NCBI RefSeq assembly: GCF_018129025.1
Contig: NZ_JAAEDI010000001.1
Coordinates: 124,001 to 188,000, forward strand
Reading direction: 5' to 3'
Length of the DNA stretch: 64,000 bases
From: Neoroseomonas terrae
GTDB lineage: Bacteria > Pseudomonadota > Alphaproteobacteria > Acetobacterales > Acetobacteraceae
Below, in pieces: positions 53,507 to 60,643 of the stretch. Made by a program: the position numbers and the translations under genes. The notes under the pieces are model-generated. The model worked only from the letters and a program-made list of their open reading frames with translations. It was not told the DNA's origin and made no database searches. The number at the start of each line of letters is the position of its first letter. Position 1 is the first letter of the stretch.

Positions 53507-54352
53507 ATGGCCTTCGCCCCCGGCTTGCTGCAGGGACGACGGGCGCTGGTCACGGGCGGTGGCACCGGGCTCGGGCGCAGCATCGCGCGACGCTTCGTGG
53601 AACTCGGCGCGTCGCTCGCCATCTGCGGCCGGCGCGGCGTGGTGCTGGAGGCTACGGCGGAGGCTTTCCGTGCCGAGATTCCGGGCGCCGACGTCACCAC
53701 GCATGTCTGCGACATTCGTGACCCGGCGGCGGTCGAGGCGATGCTCGACGACGTTTGGCGCGCGGCGCCACCCGACATTCTAGTCAACAACGCCGCCGCG
53801 AATTTCCTGGCGCAGACGCACAAGCTGTCGGGACGTGCGGTGGACGCGGTGCTCGGCACCACGCTGCACGGCGCGGCTTATTGCACCATCGGCTGCGGGC
53901 GGCGCTGGATCGAGGCCCGGCAGCCTGGCGTCGTGCTGTCGATCCTCACGCTTTCGGCGTTGCAGGGTGGGGCCTTCACGGCGCCGTCGGCGATGGCGAA
54001 GGCGGGGCTGCTCGCGATGACGCAGAGCCTTGCGGTGGAGTGGGGCCCACATGGCATCCGGCTGGTCGCCATAGCACCAGGGACCTTCCCGACCGAGGCC
54101 GCCGTCGCACGGCTGCGCCCGGGCGGCGTCGACCATAGCGGTGTGCCTCTGCGCCGCGCCGGGAAGCATGACGAACTGACGGATCTCGCCGCCTTCCTCG
54201 TCTCCGACCACGCCGGCTACATCACCGGCGAATGGGTGGTCGCGGATGGCGGGCGCCGGCTGCTCAGCGGAGCGCGGGCCGGCGCGCAGGAGATGCTCGA
54301 CTGGACCGACGAGCAATGGGCGCAGCAACGCGCCCGCACGCCGGCCCGGTAG
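53507..54352 (+). CDS. SDR, 2,4-dienoyl-CoA reductase-like
   Basis: A 281-residue SDR: TGGGTGLGRSIARRF (nucleotide loop), LVNNAAANF, then APSAMAKAGLLAMTQSLAVEWG. The classical Tyr of Tyr-x-x-x-Lys is replaced by Ser (S-A-M-A-K), which is the usual arrangement in mammalian and bacterial 2,4-dienoyl-CoA reductases. It would reduce 2,4-dienoyl-CoA using NADPH for degradation of unsaturated acyl chains. Its stop is one base from the stop of the convergent CoA-transferase gene. Confidence 0.82.
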   Translation: MAFAPGLLQGRRALVTGGGTGLGRSIARRFVELGASLAICGRRGVVLEATAEAFRAEIPGADVTTHVCDIRDPAAVEAMLDDVWRAAPPDILVNNAAANFLAQTHKLSGRAVDAVLGTTLHGAAYCTIGCGRRWIEARQPGVVLSILTLSALQGGAFTAPSAMAKAGLLAMTQSLAVEWGPHGIRLVAIAPGTFPTEAAVARLRPGGVDHSGVPLRRAGKHDELTDLAAFLVSDHAGYITGEWVVADGGRRLLSGARAGAQEMLDWTDEQWAQQRARTPAR

Positions 54353-54353
54353 C

Positions 54354-55577
54354 TCAGCGCGGCGCGAAGCGCGGGCCGAGAGCGCCGGCCTCGCGCAGCG
54401 CTTCGCGTTCCTCATCCGCAAGTCCCAGAATGCCGGTCAGCACGTCGCCTTCATGCTGGTTCAGGAAGGGGCTCGGCACGAAATCGGGCGGCGGCGCGCC
54501 TTCAATGCGCAGTGGCGTGGCGGGGAGGACGACGCGGCCGACCTCGGGGTGATCCACCCAGCGGAGCATGCCGCGCTCATGCATGCCGGGGTCTTCGAGG
54601 ACTTCCTCAAGCGTCCGCACCGGCGCGGCGGGCACGCCCTTCTGCCGGGTCAGTGATTCCAGCTCCGCACGCGTGTGCCTGGAGGTCCACGCCGTGACCA
54701 GAGCATCGACCGCCGCCATGTGCTTTACGCGGTCGGGATTGCTGCGGAAGCGCGCGTCGCCGATCAGGGCATCCTGCCCCATGGCGCGCAACAGCCGGTC
54801 CCAATGTTCCTCAGTGACGACGATGATGGCGATCCAGCCGTCGGAGGCGGGATAGACATTGTACGGCGCCATGGCGAGGCCGGCGTGGCTGTTGCCGGTC
54901 CGTGGGGGCAGGCCGTCGGTCTTGCCACCGAAATGCATCCCGATGGCGGATGCCAGCGTGGCGTAGGCGGCATCCTGCATGGCGACCTCGACATAACCGC
55001 CCTTGCCTGTGCGTTCGCGGGCAAAGAGCGCCGTCATCACCGCGCCATAGAGGTGGGTGCCGCCGAGGAAGTCGCAGACGGTGGGGCCGGCCTTGGTTGG
55101 TGGTCCGTCGGGAAAGCCGGTGGTGTGCATGATGCCGGCTGCGGCCTGCACGGTCAGGTCCATCGCCAGGCGATTGCGGTCGGGCCCCGTCTGCCCGTAG
55201 CCGGAAGCGCAGGCATAGATCAGGCGCGGGTTGCGTTCGCGCAGCACCCGATGTCCGAGGCCGAGACGCTCCATCGCGCCGGGAGAGAAGTTCTCGATCA
55301 GCACATCGGCACGATCGACCAGGCGCAGGAACACTTCCTGCCCCTTCGGGTTCTTGAGGTCCAGCGACAGGCCAAGCTTGTTCGAGTTCAGCATCGCCTG
55401 CGGCACCGATCCGCCGGCGACCGCCGAGCGTCGGCGCAGCGGTTCGCCGTTCGGGGGTTCGATCTTGATGACGGTCGCACCCGCCATGGCCATCAGGAAG
55501 GCACAGTAGGGCGCCTGATAGATGTGCCCCAGGTCGAGAATCAGCAGCCCTTCCAGCGGGCGTTGCAGCGCGTCCAT
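54354..55577 (-). CDS. CaiB/BaiF family class III CoA-transferase
   Basis: A 407-residue CoA-transferase. It has the N-terminal GLLILDLGHIYQAPYCAFL, the GATVIKIEPPNGE loop and the catalytic Asp in RLAMDLTVQAAAGIMH. Class III enzymes move CoA between organic acids. It starts 4 bases after the acyl-CoA dehydrogenase gene, so its substrate CoA-ester is likely oxidised next. It is convergent with the hydratase/reductase operon. Confidence 0.88.
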   Translation of the reverse strand: MDALQRPLEGLLILDLGHIYQAPYCAFLMAMAGATVIKIEPPNGEPLRRRSAVAGGSVPQAMLNSNKLGLSLDLKNPKGQEVFLRLVDRADVLIENFSPGAMERLGLGHRVLRERNPRLIYACASGYGQTGPDRNRLAMDLTVQAAAGIMHTTGFPDGPPTKAGPTVCDFLGGTHLYGAVMTALFARERTGKGGYVEVAMQDAAYATLASAIGMHFGGKTDGLPPRTGNSHAGLAMAPYNVYPASDGWIAIIVVTEEHWDRLLRAMGQDALIGDARFRSNPDRVKHMAAVDALVTAWTSRHTRAELESLTRQKGVPAAPVRTLEEVLEDPGMHERGMLRWVDHPEVGRVVLPATPLRIEGAPPPDFVPSPFLNQHEGDVLTGILGLADEEREALREAGALGPRFAPR

Positions 55578-55581
55578 CGGC

Positions 55582-56757
55582 TCAGACCTTGGAACCGAGC
55601 GTGCGCCGGCCGATGGCGCTGCGATGCACCTCGGATGGTCCTTCATAGACGCGCATCACGCGCACCTGCTGGTGCATGAGCTGCAGCGGCAGTTCCTTCG
55701 TCATGCCCATGGCGCCGAAGGTCTGCATCGCGTTGTCGAGCACCGACTGCGCCATCTCCGTCGCGCGCACCTTGAGGATCGACGCCTCCATGCGCACATC
55801 GGCGCCGGCATCGAGCTTGGCCGCCAGGTCGTTCACCATCAGCCGACAGGCGTGCATCTCCATCACCGCCTCGGCGGCGAACCACTGGATGGCCTGACGG
55901 TCGGCGAGGCGCACGCCCCAGGTGACGCGGTTCTGCGCCTGCTCCGTCATCATCTCCAGCGCGCGGCGCGCCATGCCGATGCAGCGCGCGCCCATCTGCA
56001 TGCGCCGCACGTTCAGGCGAAGCTGCATCGGCGCATAGCCGCGGCCCGGTTCGCCGAGCACATTCTCGTGCGGGACACGGCAATCCTCGAAGACCAGCTC
56101 GTAGGTCGTGCGGCCGCCGATCATCGGAATAGCGCGTTCGATGATGAAGCCGGGCGTTCCCTTCTCGACGATGAAGGCGGTGACGCCCTCCTGCCGCTTC
56201 CCGTCGCCGGTGCGCGCCATCAGGATGATGAAGTCGGACTTCGGGACGTTGGACACCCAGATCTTGCGGCCGTTGATAACCCAGTCGTCGCCGTCCCGCA
56301 CAGCGCGCGTCGTCATGCCGGCCGGATCGCCGCCGGCGCCGGGCTCGCTGATCGCCATCGCCGACCGCTGCTCGCCCCGCGCGTAGGGGTCAAGATACTT
56401 CGCCCGCTGCATAGGGCTCGCGACCGACAGCATCATGTGCAGGTTCGGGCTGTCCGGCGGGATGATGAAGGGCACGCAGGCGCGGGCCATTTCTTCCTCG
56501 GCCGCCGCAAGGGAGACGAGCGGCAAGTTGGCCCCGCCGAAGGCCTCGGGTACGTCGAGGCCCCACAGGCCGAGTTCCTTGCAGCGGGCGAGAAGGCCGG
56601 CTTCCTCCTCGGTTGAGAGCTTGTAGCCGCCGCCCTCGGCCTCGCGCTTCAGCACGGCGGGCTCGAGCGGCAATAGGTCGCGCTCCACGAACTTCGCGAC
56701 CAGGTCCCGCAGCATCCGGGTCTCTTCACTGGCGGCGTAGGGTTGGCTGTGGTCCAT
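55582..56757 (-). CDS. Acyl-CoA dehydrogenase
   Basis: A 391-residue flavoenzyme. AISEPGAGGDPAGMTTRA (FAD and substrate), WVINGRKIWVSNV, and GAMGMTKELPLQLMHQQVR in the C-terminal helical domain are standard for the family. It oxidises acyl-CoA to enoyl-CoA and passes electrons to ETF. It is upstream of the CoA-transferase gene, with 4 bases between. The ATG at 56757 has GGAGG 10-11 bases upstream. Confidence 0.88.
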   Translation of the reverse strand: MDHSQPYAASEETRMLRDLVAKFVERDLLPLEPAVLKREAEGGGYKLSTEEEAGLLARCKELGLWGLDVPEAFGGANLPLVSLAAAEEEMARACVPFIIPPDSPNLHMMLSVASPMQRAKYLDPYARGEQRSAMAISEPGAGGDPAGMTTRAVRDGDDWVINGRKIWVSNVPKSDFIILMARTGDGKRQEGVTAFIVEKGTPGFIIERAIPMIGGRTTYELVFEDCRVPHENVLGEPGRGYAPMQLRLNVRRMQMGARCIGMARRALEMMTEQAQNRVTWGVRLADRQAIQWFAAEAVMEMHACRLMVNDLAAKLDAGADVRMEASILKVRATEMAQSVLDNAMQTFGAMGMTKELPLQLMHQQVRVMRVYEGPSEVHRSAIGRRTLGSKV

Positions 56758-56824
56758 GGGTTCGCGTCCTCCGTTGGCCCGGAGCGGACCACCGGGCGGC
56801 GAGCTTCGTCAAGCCGGGGAGCGC

Positions 56825-57709
56825 TCAGCGCAGGTATCGCCAGCGGAAGCGATCGCCGCGGGTTTCGATTCGGCCGACCGTCGGGTCGGGGAAGTGAATT
56901 GGCAGGATCCTCGCATCCGTATCGGCGACCTGCCCGAAGAACAGGCGACGACTTGCTTCGGCCTCGGCGGGATCCCAGCAGAATACGGTCGACCAGTCGG
57001 GTTGGTGGACCTGCAGGGCGTGGTGCATCAGGTCGCCGGTCACAACGGCGTGCTGGCCGCCGCTGCGGATGTGGACGCAGCAATGGCAGGGTGAATGCCC
57101 GGGGGTCGGCTGGATCGTGATGCGGTTGTCGAGCTGGAAATCGTCGTCGACGAGCAGTGCCTGGCCCGCAGCGACGATCGGCTCGCAGTTGAAGCGGTGG
57201 ACGTTGCCACCGCCCCCCGGGCGTTCTTCCGCCGCCCTGGTGCTGGCATCCCACGCTTCGTATTCGCGCCGGTGAAAGACGTATTTCGCATTGGGAAAGG
57301 TCGGGACCCAGCGGCCATCGCGCAGCACCGTGTTCCAGCCCGAATGATCAATGTGGAGATGGGTGCAGAAGACGTAGTCGATGTCCTCGAAGGCTAGGCC
57401 CTCCGCCTTCAGCCCGTCGAGCCAAGGCTGCTTCGGGAAGTCCATGGGCGGCGGGTAGCCCTTATCCTCGCCGGTGCAGGTATCGACCAGAATCGTGTGA
57501 TGCGGTGTGCGCACGACATAGGTCTGGTAGGTGATGACCATCTTGCCGGAGGCGGGGTCGTAGGTCTCCGGCTCGACCTCCCGCAGCCGCTCGGCGAGCA
57601 GTTCCGGTGCGGCAGCGGCCTTGGGGAACATCGCTTCGGGCGCGCGCCAGGGGCCGTCGCGCTCGATGATGCTGGTGATGGTGACGTCGCCGATGGTCAG
57701 CTTGCGCAT
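56825..57709 (-). CDS. Metallo-beta-lactamase-fold hydrolase
   Basis: A 294-residue protein with the zinc motif THLHIDHSGW near residue 115 and downstream ligands in TPGHSPCHC, VVTGDLMHH and LPIHFPDP. It probably hydrolyses a lactone, thioester or similar bond in the cytosol; the family is broad and the substrate unknown. It starts 25 bases after the Bug gene stop and precedes the acyl-CoA dehydrogenase gene, so all four belong to one operon. Confidence 0.83.
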   Translation of the reverse strand: MRKLTIGDVTITSIIERDGPWRAPEAMFPKAAAAPELLAERLREVEPETYDPASGKMVITYQTYVVRTPHHTILVDTCTGEDKGYPPPMDFPKQPWLDGLKAEGLAFEDIDYVFCTHLHIDHSGWNTVLRDGRWVPTFPNAKYVFHRREYEAWDASTRAAEERPGGGGNVHRFNCEPIVAAGQALLVDDDFQLDNRITIQPTPGHSPCHCCVHIRSGGQHAVVTGDLMHHALQVHQPDWSTVFCWDPAEAEASRRLFFGQVADTDARILPIHFPDPTVGRIETRGDRFRWRYLR

Positions 57710-57734
57710 GTCGCGTTCCGATCCGTTCAGGTCG

Positions 57735-58736
57735 TCACTCGGCGCGAATGCCGGCTTCGGCAGCGACCCGGCGCCAGGTCGGCACGTCCTCGGCGAGGCG
57801 GGCGGCCAGGACGTCGGGCGTGCTCATCAGCGGTTCGGCGCCCAGCGTCGCGAAGCGGGCGCGGAAGTCCGCGTCGCCGCGGAGGGCGATGAGTTCCGCC
57901 GACATGCGGGCGAGGATCGGTTCGGGCAGCCCCTTGGGGGCGGCAATGGCAAACCAGTTCGGAGCGATGTAGCCGGTCACGATCTCCACCGCGGCCGGAA
58001 CCTCCGGCACGAAGGGAATGCGCGATGCCGTGGTGACGGCGAGGATGCGTGCGCGTCCCTCTCGCACCTGACCGAGCGTTTCCACGGTGCTCGCGAACAC
58101 CACGTCGATATCGCCGGCATAGAGCGCGTTGGTCGCCTGTGCCGCGCCGCGATACGGCACATGGGTCAGGTCGATCCGCGCGACCGAGGCCAGCATTGCC
58201 CCCGACAGGTGGTTCGAGGAGCCGATGCCTGAAGTGCCGTAGGTGATGATGCCGGGCTTCGCGCGCGCCTCCGCCACCAGATCCTGAAGCGTTGCAAAGC
58301 GGTGGTCGGCGCGGACGACGATGGTCGTCGCGATCTCCGCCACCAGGCTGACCGGTGTGAGGTCCGTCCGCGGGTCGAAGCCCAGATTCGCGTAGATCGC
58401 CGGCAAGATGGCGAGTGAGGAGGACGTCAACACGAAGTGGTAACCGTCGGGCGGCGATTGCACGACCGAGCGGAGCCCGATCGAGCCGCCCGCGCCGGCG
58501 CGGTTGTCGATGATGAAGGGTTGTCCGAGCTTCTCGCGCAGCCGCTCGCCGATCAGCCGGCCGACCGTGTCGATCGGCCCGCCGGGGGCGAATGGGATGA
58601 CCAGACGGATGGGGCGGGCGGGCCAGGTCTCCTGTGCCAGCGCCGGTGCGGCGATCGCGGCGAACCCCAGGGCGGGCAGGGAGCGCCGCCGCAGCGTCGG
58701 CGCCTGCGCAATGCGCTCCTTGTCTACATGCTTCAT
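57735..58736 (-). CDS. Bug/TctC-family periplasmic solute-binding protein
   Basis: A 333-residue exported protein; the signal peptide begins after a longer basic lead (MKHVDKERIAQAPTLRRRS) and ends ALAQE. Signatures: IRLVIPFAPGGPIDTVGR, GQPFIIDNRAGAGGSIG, QSPPDGYHF and VPYRGAAQATNALYAG. The ATG has AGGAGGAAACG upstream. It heads the operon Bug, hydrolase, acyl-CoA dehydrogenase, CoA-transferase, which suggests that its ligand is a carboxylic acid degraded as a CoA ester. Confidence 0.88.
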   Translation of the reverse strand: MKHVDKERIAQAPTLRRRSLPALGFAAIAAPALAQETWPARPIRLVIPFAPGGPIDTVGRLIGERLREKLGQPFIIDNRAGAGGSIGLRSVVQSPPDGYHFVLTSSSLAILPAIYANLGFDPRTDLTPVSLVAEIATTIVVRADHRFATLQDLVAEARAKPGIITYGTSGIGSSNHLSGAMLASVARIDLTHVPYRGAAQATNALYAGDIDVVFASTVETLGQVREGRARILAVTTASRIPFVPEVPAAVEIVTGYIAPNWFAIAAPKGLPEPILARMSAELIALRGDADFRARFATLGAEPLMSTPDVLAARLAEDVPTWRRVAAEAGIRAE

Positions 58737-58811
58737 CGTTTCCTCCTGTCGCCGTCGCCGCAGCGTGTTCGGGTTACGATCCGACGGAGGCCGCGTGGAC
58801 GCAAGCCGTGC

Positions 58812-59699
58812 TCAGCGGTGCAATGCTTCCCGCCGCGCGATCCACGTCGTGGCCGCAAAGATCACCGCGGCGCCGGCGAAGGTCGTGGAGGCTGGAATCT
58901 CGGCAAAGACGAGCCAGCCCAGGGTCGACGCCCAGATCATGTCGACGAACCTGATCGGCTGCGTGGCCGACATGTCCGCCACGCGGAATGCTTCGGTCAG
59001 GCACCAATGGCCCGCACTGCCGAGCAGGCCCGTCAGCAGGAACCAGCCCCATTGCTCCGTCGTTGGCCATGACCAGCCGGGCAGGGCGAAGGGCAGGCTG
59101 AACGCCGCGACCGTAATCGCCTGCCATGCGACGATGACCTCCGGCCGGTCGCGCCGCGTCAGCGCCTTGGTGATCAGGAAGGATGCGGCGAAGAGCGGCG
59201 CCGAGGACAGCATGACGAGCGACCAGAAGGCATCCCCGCCGCCGGTGAACTGCGGCGCGACGATGATCAGCACGCCGAGGAAGCCGATGCCGGCCGAAAT
59301 CCAGCGCGCCGGCACCATCGCCTCGCCCAGGAACAGCACTGCGCCGGCCATGATGAAGATCGGGCCGGTGAAGCCGATCGCGGTCATGTCGGCCATCGGC
59401 ACATGAGGCAGCGCCCAGAACCACAGCAGCAGGCCGGCGGTATGCAGCACGCCGCGCCATGCCTGGCCCGGCAGATCATGGGGCCGCCATGCCGCAAGAC
59501 CCGTCCGCACCATGAAGGGAATGAGGACGATGAGGCCGAACAGATATCGAAGAAACTGCGTCTGAAACGGGTCGAGTTCCCGCGACAGTACCCGAAGGAT
59601 CGTGTTGAGGAGGCAGAACAGGAAGCCGGCGGCGACCATCCAGGCCATCCCGCGCAATGTGGCGATGCGCCCCGGCTGCGCGGGGGCTGCCGTGGTCAC
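58812..59699 (-). CDS. EamA/DMT-family transporter
   Basis: A 295-residue protein with about ten membrane helices in two EamA repeats: AWMVAAGFLFCLLNTILRV and LLLWFWALPHVPMADMTAIGF in the first, LTGLLGSAGHWCLTEAFRVA and PIRFVDMIWASTLGW in the second. These carriers export amino acids or metabolites. Start is GTG at 59699, overlapping the hydrolase stop (GTGA). Confidence 0.87.
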   Translation of the reverse strand: MTTAAPAQPGRIATLRGMAWMVAAGFLFCLLNTILRVLSRELDPFQTQFLRYLFGLIVLIPFMVRTGLAAWRPHDLPGQAWRGVLHTAGLLLWFWALPHVPMADMTAIGFTGPIFIMAGAVLFLGEAMVPARWISAGIGFLGVLIIVAPQFTGGGDAFWSLVMLSSAPLFAASFLITKALTRRDRPEVIVAWQAITVAAFSLPFALPGWSWPTTEQWGWFLLTGLLGSAGHWCLTEAFRVADMSATQPIRFVDMIWASTLGWLVFAEIPASTTFAGAAVIFAATTWIARREALHR

Positions 59700-60574
59700 G
59701 CCGCGGCGGCCTCCCGCGCCAGGACGCGGCGCAAGGCGGCGTTGAAGGGTTCCGCCGCCTCATAGGCCACCCAGTGGCCGGCGCCGGGAATGCCTTCCGC
59801 CGTCGCGCCGGCACGCATGCTGCGGATCAACTCCAGCCTCAGTTCGACATGGGGGCGGGCGATGGCGTCCTGCTCGCCATAGATGGCGGCCAGCGGCGCC
59901 CGGCCGCGGGCGATGGCCTGCTTCAGAGAATCGGTGTTGGCCCAGCCGCGGCTCTTGAAGCGGGCGCGGCGCGTATGGAGGTCCTGCATGGCCAGCGCGA
60001 CGTCGTCGATACGCGAGGCGTCGGCGAACATCAGGGCGGCGAGGTTGTGACGGTTGGCCTCCTCACGGTCGACTCCCTCCAGCTGGCGGACTTTCACCAG
60101 CGTGGTCGGGCTTCGCTCGAAGCCAAGCGCGCCGGCGCCGACGACGGTCAGGGAAAGGCAGCGATCCTGATCCACGGCGGCGAGATGGCCCGAGCAAAGC
60201 GCGCCGAAGGAGAAGCCGGCCAGATCGTAGCCGGGGCCGCCCGGCAGGATCATCCTCAGGCCCTCGGCCAGTATGGGCGCGATGGTTTCCGGCGCGGCGG
60301 GCATAGGCGGCATGTCGCTGTCACCGAGGCCTGGGAGGTCGGCGCAGATCACCAGGCGATCGGAGGAAAGGTCCGGAATGTTGCGCAGCCAGTGCCGCCA
60401 GGACCCGGAGCCGCCATGCAGCAGCACCAGTGGCCGGCCCTGCCCCCAGGCACGCCAGACCATCCTGCCGTCGCCGCAGGGCGTCTCCGCCCGGCGCGCC
60501 GCAGCCGCCACCGCGCGCAGCTCCGCATGCGGCTCGTCCCGCGCGTCGTTCGCCGTCCAATCTCCGAAACCCAT
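59696..60574 (-). CDS. Alpha/beta hydrolase
   Basis: A 292-residue esterase-fold protein: LVLLHGGSGSWRHW (oxyanion), nucleophile Ser in LAGFSFGALCSG, acid in AIYGEQDAIARP and His in IPGAGHWVAYE. It cleaves esters or related bonds; substrate unknown. It is translationally coupled to the downstream EamA transporter (GTGA overlap), so the product or substrate may be exported. Confidence 0.85.
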   Translation of the reverse strand: MGFGDWTANDARDEPHAELRAVAAAARRAETPCGDGRMVWRAWGQGRPLVLLHGGSGSWRHWLRNIPDLSSDRLVICADLPGLGDSDMPPMPAAPETIAPILAEGLRMILPGGPGYDLAGFSFGALCSGHLAAVDQDRCLSLTVVGAGALGFERSPTTLVKVRQLEGVDREEANRHNLAALMFADASRIDDVALAMQDLHTRRARFKSRGWANTDSLKQAIARGRAPLAAIYGEQDAIARPHVELRLELIRSMRAGATAEGIPGAGHWVAYEAAEPFNAALRRVLAREAAAA

Positions 60575-60643
60575 GGTCGCCAGTATCCCTCCGCGCCTTG
60601 CCTACATCCTAGGCCAGGCGGCGGATCGGTCCAGCCGGGGCGG

